Assembly: GCA_032622095.1 (NCBI GenBank)
Contig: CP136069.1
Coordinates: 14,740,450-14,804,449, forward strand
Length of the DNA: 64,000 nt
Source: Siphonodentalium dalli
Taxonomy: Eukaryota > Mollusca > Scaphopoda > Gadilida > Siphonodentaliidae
Reading direction: 5' to 3'
In this document: positions 35,031 to 46,773 of the stretch, piece by piece
Position numbering within the stretch: position 1 is the stretch's first letter
Layout: each line of letters opens with the position of its first letter
Position numbers and translations under genes: made by a program
The notes under the pieces: model-generated
Databases searched by the model: none
What the model saw: the letters and a program-made list of their open reading frames with translations, nothing else
Told to the model about the DNA's origin: nothing

Positions 35031-35285
35031 ATGTCCAACGTGTCAGGTCAGTTTCAAAGACCGGTTATCCCTGAAACGTCATCAGTTGCTGCATATAGAC
35101 AAGAACCGTATCAAATGACGTAACTTTTGTGACTATGTGTGCCGGCAATCTGTTTCATTGAGATGTCATTTTGGAAAGATATCGCCCATCTAGCGGAGCT
35201 GTCTACAAATGTGATGTGTGTCCATTCGAGATGATTGACGAAAATATATTTAGTAGACAATTTCATTCTGAAGATTCACATAGGA
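35031..35285 (+). pseudogene. Decayed C2H2 zinc-finger exon
   Basis: After a good acceptor (TTATTTGTAG|ATG at 35030/35031), the frame at 35032 reads CPTCQVSFKDRLSLKRHQLLH, fitting C-x2-C-x12-H-x4-H. A second finger (NFCDYVCRQSVSLRCH) has lost its first cysteine to a TGA stop. After a frameshift near 35185 a third (CDVCPFEMIDENIFSRQFH, then a second His) is visible to about 35280. Stops and a frameshift mean it is not functional. No transposase or other domain is recognised downstream. It could be a degraded zinc-finger gene or the DNA-binding part of a former transposase. Confidence 0.6.
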
Positions 35286-36069
35286 ATGTAGTTGGAATCT
35301 AAATGCAGAGAGGTCAAATGAAACCATGTTAACAGAGAACTCTGATATTCAAAATAAGAATGAACGACAATATGCATGACCTTCAAAATAAGGATGAGAA
35401 ACACTATTACATTCCCTGCTCCAAACATGTCAGCTATGAAACTCTGGATCAGCATTTTTACCAGAATAGTCAGATAAAGTCCCATTCTTTCTATTAAAAC
35501 GTCAAGGAATGTGAATGCTGAGGGCGTCGGATGGGAGCGACTTCAGAATATCTTACCAGTTGTCATACAAATACAAACGTTTTATGTTTTCTCAAATCTC
35601 ACTAATTGGTGCAACTGTGTGGCTCAATAAGCTAATTCGCACTATTGGCATATTCGTGATTTGTATATATGGTCTTTTGATCAGTTTTCAGCGTTTGGTG
35701 CGAAGCACATTAGCCCAAAACTTTTGTATTCACTGTTCATGGTAATAATGAGTGAGCGATCAATTATCGCTTCGTGTATGAACAATGAAAATAGGTCACG
35801 CTATTATAGAGCGTGTGGTGTCATTTCTAGCCGAATCGCCTTGTATGTCGGGTCAACTCCAAATTTTTTGTTCGCTACCTTATGTTTCTGGTTATGGTCC
35901 GACTGGATAATATACAGCAGAGAACTCAGACATCCGACTGTCATATACCAGAGTAATGACCAATTGGTGGAAGAGATCTTCAAGTCGAACATTTTGTGTT
36001 CGCATTTATAAGTTAAGTACCGTTGTATTTTTGTATCAGAAGAGGTGTCCTGGCAAAATTATAATTATA
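35286..36069. other. Possible continuation of the decayed zinc-finger gene
   Basis: A further cysteine/histidine stretch (CSKHVSYETLDQHF) lies near 35420-35460, and open frames at 35515-35745 and 35661-36011 (116 codons) follow on the same strand. Neither has a domain I recognise, so none is called as a gene. Confidence 0.3.
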
Positions 36070-36150
36070 ATTTTAACATGTAGTTAACAGTCAGAAAAAT
36101 AATTTTAAGTTTAACAGGTAGTTTACAGTCAGAAAAATAATTTTAAGATG
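36070..36150. repeat. 46-bp tandem duplication
   Basis: Two copies of an AATTTTAA...GTAGTT(A/T)ACAGTCAGAAAAAT unit lie side by side. Confidence 0.75.
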
Positions 36151-38429
36151 AGAATGAACCATATATATATTGCATATATGGTCGGTTTATAATTTTCCAC
36201 ACTGTGGGTAAAAAGAGGATCAGTATTTAATAACATTTTTGTTAGAAACTAAAGATAATCGTGAAGAAAATATGTTTTGAGAATGTTGCTGGGGGAAATG
36301 TGCACATGTATGAGGATATAATAAACTAATTTACATATTCAAATGCCGGCAAATTTATTTGGTGATAAGACTGTATTTATTCACCTGTCTTGTCATTCTG
36401 ATCGAAATATTTCCAGACCTAATGGGTAAAATTTAATCCTTATAGCTGATGATTCAATTCGAGGGAATGCATGAGGCAGTTGGTTACACGCAGATGATCT
36501 CAGCGAACAGACAACAGTATGGACGAGTACATTCATGGATGCTTACCAATTGGATCGAATCATACGAGTTGCATGGAATGAATCTGAATAAGATGAGTAT
36601 AGTAGTTGCTTGCATGTTTTTGTCAGTGCGACTTGGTGAAACACGTTTTAGATAGCGATATAGCAGAATAAGCTATGTGTTCAGTTATTGTGAGGTCAAA
36701 AGTAAACAGCTTTACTACACAACTACATATAGTCACTGATACATGTACATACATGTAAATTTATTCCAGGTGTTATATATACGTATGCGCCTATGTATGC
36801 GCGGAAGTATATAATTGGACAAGAACGCCAATAATGTTTGATTGTAATAACTAATAAATTTAGAAAATTCCAACCAAGAGATTAATAATCAAGTTAAAAA
36901 TGTGATATTTTGTGGTATGTTGATTATATCTGATTAGTCACTCAGTATGGTGTTCAGCTGTTTTGAATGTGCCCAATCCAGTGAAGTGCATTTCCATTTT
37001 GCATGTAAACGTTTTTAAAAAATACAAATTAATGCTAATATTTTATGCGTTTTTGCTATGCATATTGCTGATTTTGGACCCATTTTGATGTGGGGGGAAA
37101 AATGAATGGGGAATTAGCATGTTAATATAATGGCATGGTATCGTGTGATACATTTGTTTGCATGACATATTTACGGTGAGCTAAATAATCACGAGCATAT
37201 ATACGGTGTATGTATAAGTGTAGGGAAAATGGAGACTATGTGTCTTGACGAGACACGCCATACAAGAAGCAGTGTAGTTATATGCATGCGTATGCATGTG
37301 ATATATGCCTGTTTGCGTGTGTATATATATGTGTGGTATATAACGTGCGAGAACCGTTTTATTCTCGGACATAATTGACATCGTATAATTCAGTCAATAT
37401 ATCGAAAGCGCTATATCAATTATATAATAAATCGAATTATTAACGATGATCGGCTGCAAGGAAAAGACAACGGGATTAGATTTGTTGTTGTTTGTGGTAT
37501 ATATCATATATAAACATGTTTGTTTTGAGATCATACAAACCGTCTATAAGTCTGAAGTAATGACGTTGGGTGAGAACCCATGATAAGCTGGTTTTCCTGC
37601 TCATTTGTAGAACTTGGGTAAATTTGAGATCGGAGCAAGCGCGTGGCGCAGCTATTGGTGTTAATGACATGTTTCTTGAACATGGTCTGACGATATGTAT
37701 ATTGTGAAAAAATGTGTACCTTGTGTGCGTACATATGTATCTAACAGACTAGTGGACTCCGGCGCGGCTTGATGGCAATGATGGTGTTATCATTATTGGA
37801 GAATTGGGAATACGTGATATATGACACGACTACTATGTTGCAAAGTGAAATATCAAGATTCAATTGAGCTATTGATATATTCCACCTTATTTGTTTTTCT
37901 GGGACTAGTCAGAACTAGCTTTGTGTATGTTCTGGTTTTCGCGCACATGAGGCATGCGTTTGTTTATTAGTCTCTTACTAGAAGTCTGAACTATCGAGGA
38001 AAACAACAAAAGGATTCATTTGAAGTGGCATCTTCCGGAACCATATACACTCAAATATGTGTACACGAATGTCAAGTTCCCAAATAATTAGATCTGGTTT
38101 AATTTGTGCATATCATTTGTTGACTTTCTGAATGGACATTTTGCATCAGTAGTTGCACTTCTACTGTGGTTTGTCATTGGTTGTTAATGTATACACATCG
38201 CATCGTCGCTAATTGATACTAATCTATATGCTGTGTTCATTTTCTAACAACTGTTTGGCGTTGTTGAAACGGGTAATAATTTATTAATATTATTGGAAAA
38301 AACCAGGAAATCGTAGGATGAACACGTGTCGCATATTTCTAAAACGTCCAGAAAATATGCACCAAGATGATTCTGACTACTCCCAGAGAAAATTTAAATG
38401 GTACTAGTCTGAAGTATTTCCAGGCAGCT
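36151..38429. other. Non-coding, nothing recognised
   Basis: AT-rich with short TA and TATG runs (for example 37190-37345). Open frames are short and without domains. Confidence 0.4.
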
Positions 38430-38686
38430 AAATAAGGTGCCGGTCATTTGCAGAATGATGTCTCCAGCAGATGCATTTAGTGATGCTACCCAGCATAGCG
38501 GGCTAACATCACCAAATTCACCCTATGATGACCTCCTTCTGAAGGTAGTTCTCAGTAGCTGATTAATATCTAAACATAGTGGGGTCCCTAGATGGTGAAT
38601 ATGGTGATGTTAGCCCGCTATGCGGGGTAGCATTACTAAATTCACCCTCTGGAGCCCTCATTCTGCAAATGTCCGGCACCTTATTT
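38430..38686. repeat. Foldback element, 93-bp inverted arms, 71-bp loop
   Basis: Arms 38430-38522 and 38594-38686 are inverted copies sharing AAATAAGGTGCCGG, ATTTGCAGAATGA, AGCGGGCTAACATCACCA and AATTCACC. A single diverged arm occurs at 33633-33703. No coding potential. Confidence 0.9.
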
Positions 38687-39264
38687 TGAGGCCTGATAAT
38701 TTCAAATAAGGAAATAAATTATAACGGAAGTTAATCGTCCCATTAGAAATGTGGCTACAGGGACTGATATTCTTATTAATATCCCATCTAACACCAAATA
38801 GTATTTCCAATTGGTCATTCAACTCATTCATCTTTTATCTCAAATAAATAAATAAATGTAAACAAATTTTCAACGTGACTTGGGGTTCTGGAACAAAATT
38901 GAACAAGATAATGATGGTGGAGTATTTGTAAATATATTTGAACAAAAGAAACTTGTGATCATCAAAAGTCATCAAACAGTTGAATATTTAGATTTCAAGT
39001 CTCAGCTCATTATAATATACATATTCCAACATTTTAAAATAAATTCACGTTTACAACAAAACCATAAATGAGATTATTGACTTACTGTAAAAATGATTTG
39101 CCTTAAAAATTATTTTTAAAGTGACAAATATATCTACAAGCTATGGTCTACTATCTTTAAAATACTCAATACCTACAAAATATTGTGCCAAAATTTCCAC
39201 CTGACTATATGTAGAATAATTTTCAAGTTTAATGAATAAATGATTATATTTATGAAAAAAATTC
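38687..39264. other. Non-coding, nothing recognised
   Basis: AT-rich; the 63-codon frame at 38880-39071 has no domain. Confidence 0.4.
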
Positions 39265-39329
39265 ATCTAATTGACCTGTACAGAGAAGGAAATGCATTTT
39301 TTCAGTGTTGATAATGCAAACTATGTTAC

Positions 39330-39957
39330 CTATCCAACTGGTGCTTGGGGCTGTATCCAACAGGGAACCAAATTATTCCAAATGAAGAACAAATGGTTCT
39401 TGGTGGAAGTGAGAAAGGGGAATTGGTTCTTAAGGAAGAACCAAATTGGAACCAAATTGGAACCAAGGATTGGTTCTTGAGGAAGAACCAATGAAGAACC
39501 ATTTGGTTCCTGAGACGAAGAACCAAATTTTAATCACGAAGAACCTATTGGTTCCGCCTGGAGGACAAACTTGAAAAACCAAATTTGGTTCTCCAATTTT
39601 CTCTGTGAGGAACCATTATTATTGTTGAAGAACCAAATTATTACTACCGAAGAACCAAATGGTTCTACACGAAGAACCAATTATATCAACGAAGAACCAA
39701 ATTTTCGTTCGTGGAGAACCAACTGGTTCTGCTGGTGTAAATAATGAAGAACCAATTGGTTCTAAATTTGGTTCTCAATAGTCGCAATCATGAGGAACAA
39801 AATGGTTCTTGGTTTGGTTCCCGATAGACCCAATTCTGAAGAACCAAATGGTTCTAGGACCCCCCGAAGAACCAGTTGGTTCTTCATTTGGTTCCGCCTG
39901 GAGGACAAGTGGGGAACCAACGAAGAACCATTGGGGTCCGTTTTTTCTAAGAGTGTA
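39330..39957. repeat. Right-end array of GAAGAACCAAATGGTTCTTC dyads
   Basis: More than fifteen GAAGAACCA / TGGTTCTTC half-sites lie in ~600 bp, many as inverted pairs around AAAT or AATT. GGTTCCGCCTGGAGGACAA occurs twice (39553 and 39891). The array ends at TTCTAAGAGTGTA. The open frames on both strands are by-products of the repeat. Confidence 0.85.
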
Positions 39958-40115
39958 TACAGCAAGCTGAAGTTGTGACAACGTAAGAACTTCATCCCAG
40001 CATTGCGAACATTCACACACCGTGTCAGTGATACAATACGATTTAATTGCATAATCACCAATAAAGGCAGCATGCTAACAATACGATACGTAATAAAACA
40101 ATATGTATATCAAAA

Positions 40116-43100
40116 TTTGTGAATGCCTGTCTGTCTGTGTTCTATGGAAATTCACAAGGGACCATCTAGACGGCACCAAAGGAGTCTGCTAGTGGTAACT
40201 TTTACGAGAAAGATAATGGTGCGGGTTTGAATTTTCTAAAGTGGCGCCGTTGTTGTCAGGGGTAGAAAGGGGAGGGGCAGAAAAACAGTTGTCGCCGATT
40301 GCCATGAAACTTATAGAAAATGATCGCCATGATATGAGGAATATAATGGTGTCATTTATATATGTCAATAGTGGCGCCGTTCGAATCAGGGATGCACGGA
40401 AGGGGAGAGGGGCACACAATTGATAAAACTAATTTTAGCGCCGATGTCCACCAACTTGATATATATTCTTCTCCATGATACAAGGAATCTAAGTGTGTGA
40501 TTTAAAGACGCCCAATTGGTGCCGTTTTGGATGAGAGATTGCGGGGGGTGGTGGCCACTAAATTTGATAATAATGGGTTTAGTGGCCGATTGCAACCCCA
40601 CTGATACAAAATCATCCCCATGGCATGATGAGTTTAATGGTGTGGCTTACATCTGCCATAAGTGCCGTTATTCGAGTCAGGGGCAGTGATCACACTGCCC
40701 CAACACATTCTTGAGCCACCACCTTAGCCACTTGTGAATGTTTTTGAGCCACTTTTCATTTACTTGAGCCACATTTTCCAAACAATATTTTTTGGAGCCA
40801 CGTTGATATAAACATTTCAAAAGAACACAAGCTAATAAACTCAAATATTTATTATAATATAATATAACAGGTTCTGGTAGATGAGACAACAACAATATTA
40901 GCAACAATTTTAATAATCAAACATTGAAAATTCTGTGAGATTTTACATCGGCCCATTTATTAAATGCTTTACCAAAATTAAAGTCTAACATTGGAGGGCC
41001 TTCAATTGCAATTTTCATTAATAAGTTTAAATGTAGAAAAAAAAGTCTGTTTCACCGTTTATCTTTGATTACATTTTGGTAAAGTCACTCTAACATTCCA
41101 CAGTCGAAATGGGTACACACTATAGTGTTTATGCAAAGTCTGATATAGGATGTGTCCTTTCTTTGTTTCACTAATGTTTCGCGTTGTGAAGGATTTAATT
41201 TGAGCGTGTGTTTTTATCGAGCAGAAGTAGGAAGCCCATTCCTGTACGAGATACAATTACAACCAGCCGCTGTGGCATAAGCCGAGAATCAATTAGCGAG
41301 TACTTTCATTCAGACAATCAACGTACGTAATTGTTAAACTTAATCTATCCGACGGCAGTTAATTTAAGAGCCACATACCCAAAGTCTTTGAGCCACTTTC
41401 TTTAGCCACTAGCACGTTTTGTTGAGCCACTTTTGTTTTTCTTTCACAATTTTCGAAATTTGCTCACGGCAGAGTGAACACTGGTGCACCGAAAAGGAGA
41501 GGGTCACCAAAATTGGTACACAATACTGTTGGCGCCAATTTCCACCAAATTGATACACATTCTTATCCATGATACGAGTAATCTATTCGTGTAATTTAAA
41601 GACGCCATAGTGGTGCTGTTTATGTGAGAGATGGGGGAGTGGGCACTGAATTTGATCAACATTTGTTTAGTTGCAGATTAGCACCAAACTTATAAATAAT
41701 CATCTCCATGATATTAGGAGTCTAATTGTGTGGTTTATGGATGTCACAAGTGGGGCCATTCGAGTCAGGGGCGCATATAGGGTGAGAGGGATAAAATATG
41801 ATATGCAATATCTTTAGCGCCGATTTCCAGCAGATTGATACACATTATTCGCCGTAATACGAGGAATCTAATCGTGTGGTTTAGATACGTCAAATTGGTG
41901 CCGTTTGGGTGAGAGATACGGGGGGCCTAAATTTGATACGAATTTGTCTACTCGCCAATTATATATATGCATACCCTTAATGAGTCTAAGTGTGTAGTTT
42001 AATGATGACAAAAGTGGCGCTGCTCCAGTTCGATATAGGGACGGGAGGGTCACCAAAACTGACAAAAATATGTTTGGTGCCAATTACCATCAAATTCATA
42101 CGCGTTATTCTCAAATGATTCGAGGAATTAAATCGTACATGTTAAAAGCGCTACATGCGGTGCCTTGATATATTTGCGAATATCGAATCGATATGTTTGA
42201 ATGCGTTCTATATATAGCTTCACGGGGTACAATCGAGATGGCACCAAGGCGGTATAAGAGGGATGAAATATTACAAGTAAGATAATGGTGCGGGTTAAAA
42301 TTTTATAAAGTGATGCTGATGGTGCCAGGAGCAGAATAAGTGGAGGACAGCAAAAAAAAATGATAAAATAGTTTTGTCGCCGATTTCCATCAAACTTATA
42401 TAGCAAATCACCTCCGCGATATGACGCCGTTCGAGCGTACGGGGGGGGGGGGGGGGCATAGACAATTTATCGAATAAACTATTTTTAGCACAGATTTCCA
42501 CCAAATCGGTATATTATTCTTCTCCATGATACGAGGAATGTAATCGTGTGATTTAAAGACGCCACATTGGTGCCGTTGTGGTGTGATATGGGGCGGTCAT
42601 AACTATGATACAAATTTGTTTAGGTGCAGATTACCACCAAACGCCATCATGCAGGTGGAGGGGAGTTGCAACAAAGCTGATACAAATGTATTTAGCACTA
42701 ATTTCTACCAAATTCATACACGTTCTTCGCTAATGATACGATGAATTAGATCACATTGGGTGTCATTTTGGGCCATGGGTGGCGAGAGGAGATGCACCAG
42801 CATTGATAAGATTGCTAATCGCCGATATCCACAAAGGTTATATATACATGTAGTCATCCCCAGCCCATCACCATATCGTTTTAATGAGTTTTTGGCGTTC
42901 AACGTCACAATCTCAACAAATGGTGCCCCAACTAATTCACTTGAACAAAATATATCTTCTCAACTGCCATATTTATATGGGGATGGGAATCCTATAACGA
43001 GCTAGCAACACAGATACATATAAGAAAGCATTAAAAGTGTATTTATCACCTCGAACCGTCCGAAGATTGCATATTAGAATGGCTCATGTACATATTATAA

Positions 43101-43823
43101 CACAATTGAGTCTGTTCCATAGTTTCCACAAAAAAGTTACAATTACAAATATATTTTCTTCTGAGACAAAAGAAAACGCAGTCAGTAGCACATGACTTTT
43201 CAGGACCCTCCAATACTGACATCTGACATGGGTATATCTGCCCGTTACAGTCTATTTCCTTTCATTTTTTAAAACAGACTCATCGCCTGACATAAACAAC
43301 TCAAAATCTCGCTCTGTGTTGGGCATATGTACATGCATAGCAACAGTTCTTTTAAACTGAGAATATTTAGCCAATATATAGTACCGTGAACAGAAGAGCA
43401 CATGGAAATTACTTTAACACATATGTATATTCATGGAGATATGCTAGCCACGTGTATTCAAGATCTTAGTCCAACCCACTAGATTGATTGAAACATCTCT
43501 ATAATGTAAAACCTAATTGTCGTCTTTTATTTACTAATGTCTTTGTTGTGTTCATGTTCATGTTATAGCGTCTGAAGTATACGCAGTTGTACTTCTTTAT
43601 TGGTGGAACATATTAATCGCGATGAACAAAGTGACAATCGACAAGGTGAGCCACTACGTATATGCCATGTGTAAGAATAATGTTATGTGATGCTATTTGA
43701 ATAAACAATTTATAAGAATATGTGTAACACTTTGAGCAAGTGTATTCTCTATTCCCAACAAATATCCACAGCATATTTCACACCACTTAACGCCGGTTAA
43801 TCCTGCTAGTATCAATATCTATA
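40116..43823 (+). repeat. Satellite element copy 1 (2.9 kb plus an 800-bp insertion)
   Basis: The copy starts TTTGTGAATGCCTGTCTG and runs through GGGACCATCTAGA.GGCACC and GAAAGATAATGGTG. It continues as ~140-bp units with GCGCCGATTTCCACCAA, ATTCTTCTCCATGATACGAG and GTGGCGCCATTCGAGTCAGG. It ends with a non-satellite ~740-bp segment (about 43080-43823) containing ACAATTGAGTCTG, CACATGACTTTTCAGGA and CGCCGGTTAATCCTGCTAGT. Net length without the insertion at 40684-41483 is about 2.91 kb. Confidence 0.85.
40684..41483. mobile_element. 800-bp hAT-like non-autonomous insertion
   Basis: It interrupts a satellite unit between GAGTCAGGGG and GTGCACCGAAAAGG, which are contiguous (allowing one shared G) in other units. 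Ends are CAGTGATCACACTGCC and the inverse of CAGTGTTCACTCTGCC (13 of 16 match); CAGTG is the usual hAT terminus. Several direct GAGCCACTT words lie near both ends. No transposase is present. No 8-bp target duplication is visible, which weakens the hAT assignment. Confidence 0.65.
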
Positions 43824-46773
43824 TTTGCGAATGTCTGTCTGTGTTCTATAGAAATCACAGGGGACCATCTAGATGGCACCAAAGGGGTCTACTAGGGGTA
43901 ACATTTTACGAGAAAGATAATGGTGAGGGTTATGATTTTCTAAAGTGACGCCGTTGTTGCCAGGGGCAGAAAAGGGGAGGGGCAGAAAAGCGAATCTGAT
44001 GGTGTGGTTTAAATATACCAAGAGTGGCACCGTTCGAGTCAGGGATGCACGGAAGGGGAGAGGGCACCAAAATTGATAACCTAAGTTTAGCGCCGATGGA
44101 CCATCTAGATGGCACCAAACGGTCTACTAGGGGTAACGTTTTACGAGAAAGATAATGTGCGGGCTAGTATTTTCTAAAGTGACGCCGTTGTCAGGGGCGG
44201 AAATGGGGAGGGGTAGACAAAATTATTGCCGCCGATTGCCACGAAACTTTTATATAATCATTCCCATGATATGAGGAATATAATGGTGTTTAAATATGTC
44301 AAACGTGGCATCATTCGCGTCAGGGATGCACGGAAGGGGAGAGGGGCACCACAATTGATAAAACTAATATTACCGCCGAATATCACCAAATTTATATCTA
44401 TTCTTCACCACGATAGAAGGAATCTAAGTGTGCGATTTAAAGACTCCAAATTGCTGTCGTTTGGATGAAAGATTGTGGGAGGGACCCTCAATTTGATAAA
44501 AAGGGTTTAGTCGCCAATTGCCACCAGTCTTATACAATATCACCCCCATGGTATGAGGAGTCTAATTGTGTGGCTTAAATATGTCAAAAGTGGCGCCATT
44601 CGAGTCAGGGTTGAACTGAACGGCAGAGGGGCACCAAAATTGATACGCAATAATTTTAGTGCCAATTTCCACCAAAGTGATACGCATTCTTATCCATAAT
44701 ACGAGGAGTCTGATCGTGTGATTTAAAGACGCCGTGGTGGTGCTGTTTGGATGAGATAAGGGGGTTAGTGGGAACTAAATTGGTTTACCAAACTTATCAA
44801 TAATCATCTATATGATATCAGGAGTATAATTGTGTGGTTTAAGGATGTCACAAGCTGTCACAAGTGGGGCCACTCGAGTCAGGATGCATAGAGGGTGAGA
44901 GGAACCCAAACAAGATGAACAATATGTTTAGCGCTGATTTCCACCAGATTGATACATATTCTCAGCGATACGAGAAATCTAATCGCGTGGTTTAGATATG
45001 CCAAATTGGTGCCGTTTGGATGAGAGATATGGAGGGGGGCCTAAATTGTATACGAATTTGTATACTCGCCAATTGTATACAAACACTTATACAAAACCAT
45101 CCGCACGGTATGAGGAGTCTAATGGGGTGGCTTAAAACTGTCAAATGTGGCGTCATTCGAGTCATGGGTGCACTGAAAGGGAGAGGGGCACCAACATTGA
45201 TACAAATAATTTTAGCGCCGATTTCCACCAAATGAATACACATTCTTATCCATGATACGAGGAATCAAATCATGTGCTTTAAAGATGCTATATTGGTGTT
45301 GTTTGTATGAGAGATGGTGTTGTTTGTGTGAGAGATGGTGTGGGGGTGGGCACTAAATTTGATTAAAAAAAAATTGTTTTGTCGCTGATTAGCTCCAAAC
45401 TTATAAATATTTATATCCATGATATCAGGAGTCTAATTGTGTGGTTTAAAGATGTCAAAAGTGGTGCCATTCGAGACAGGCTCCACAGAGGGTGAGAGAG
45501 ACACAAAATTGGATAAACAATATGTTAAGTTTAGCGCCGATTTTCACCAGACTGATACATATTCTTCTCCGTGATACGATGAATCTAATCGTGTGGTTTA
45601 AATACGCCAAATTGGTGCCGTTTGGGTGAGAGATATGGAGGCCATAAATTTTAAACGAATTTGTATACTCGCCCATTTTTCAACAATGTTATATATATAT
45701 TCATCTCCACAATGAGTCTAAGTTTGTGGTTTAATAATGTCAAACGTGGCGCCGCTTGAGTCCGAAATAGGGATGGGCGGGTCACCACAACTGATAGAAA
45801 TATATTTAGTGCCAATTAACATCAAATTCATACACGTTCTTCTCAAAAGATGCGAGGAATCAAATCGTGCGTGTTAAAAACGTCACATTTGGTGCCTAGA
45901 TATATTTGCAAATATATGTCTGTCTTTATGAGTTATATATATAACTTCACGGGGCACAATCGAGATGGCACCAAGGCGTTTTAACGGTGGTATTTTTTTA
46001 CGAGGTAGACACTGGTGCATGTTAAAATATTAGAATAGCTAATGTTAATATTATAACACAATTGAGTCTGCCCCATTCAATATAGTTTCTACACAAAATA
46101 TACAAGAGATATGGAAATGTATAGAAGGCCAGTTCAATAATAGTGGTCACAGTGTGCCGTTAAATATATTTTTTTCTGAGATAAAAAAAACTGGGCCAGT
46201 GGCACATGACTTTTCAGGATCCCCCAATACTTACATCTGACAAGGTTATAACTGCCCAATATACGAAAGATATGTTTCATGTTTTAGAACAGACCCATCG
46301 CCTAACATACACAACTCAAAATATCGCTCTGTGTCGGGCACCTGTAGCTGATATAGTTGCATAGTAACATTTCGTTAAAACTGAGAATAATTAGCCAGTA
46401 TATAGCACAATGAACATAGGAGCACCTGGAAATTTCGTTAAAACAACTTTATCTTCATGGAGATATGATAACGAGGTGTCCTCAAAACCTTAGTCAAACC
46501 CACTAGATTGATTGATACATATCTATGTAAAACCCAATTGTCGTCTTTTATTTTTGCGAACTAATGTGTTTATGATGTTCATGTTATCGCTACGATATGA
46601 CAAGGTGAGCAACTACTTATATTCCGTGTGTAAGAATCATGTTTTTGTGATGCTATTTGGATATATAATTTATAAGAAAATGTGTAACGCTTTGAACAAG
46701 AGTATCCCCTATTCCCATCATATATCCACAATATGCAGAGGGTTTCAAATCACTGCTAGTAAAAATATATATA
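43824..46773 (+). repeat. Satellite element copy 2 (2.95 kb)
   Basis: Starts TTTGCGAATGTCTGTCTGTG and follows the same order as copy 1: leader, ~140-bp satellite units, then the non-satellite end from about 46040 with matching CACATGACTTTTCAGGA, CATCGCCTAACAT and AATTGTCGTCTTTTATTT. The leader is partly duplicated (44090-44170). Confidence 0.85.

Larger units (their letters stand above)
32632..39957. mobile_element. Possible 7.3-kb TIR element, TACACTCT ends and GGTTCTTC arrays
   Basis: The left end TACACTCTAAGAA begins at 32632; the inverted TTCTAAGAGTGTA ends at 39957. Both ends are followed inward by dyads built from GAAGAACC and GGTTCTTC: 32660-32775 on the left (repeated at 33176-33292) and 39330-39935 on the right. 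Inside are a SAM-like exon, a decayed zinc-finger exon, palindromes and foldbacks, and no recognisable transposase. The ends could belong to one large element or to two separate insertions of the same family; one 13-bp TIR cannot decide this. Confidence 0.5.

Noticed and set aside
35661-36011. 116-codon frame downstream of the zinc-finger exon
   Set aside because: No motif of a transposase or other known domain; noted only as a possible continuation of a decayed gene.
39271-40073. Overlapping frames on both strands near the GGTTCTTC array
   Set aside because: The inverted dyads create matching open frames on both strands; composition follows the repeat.
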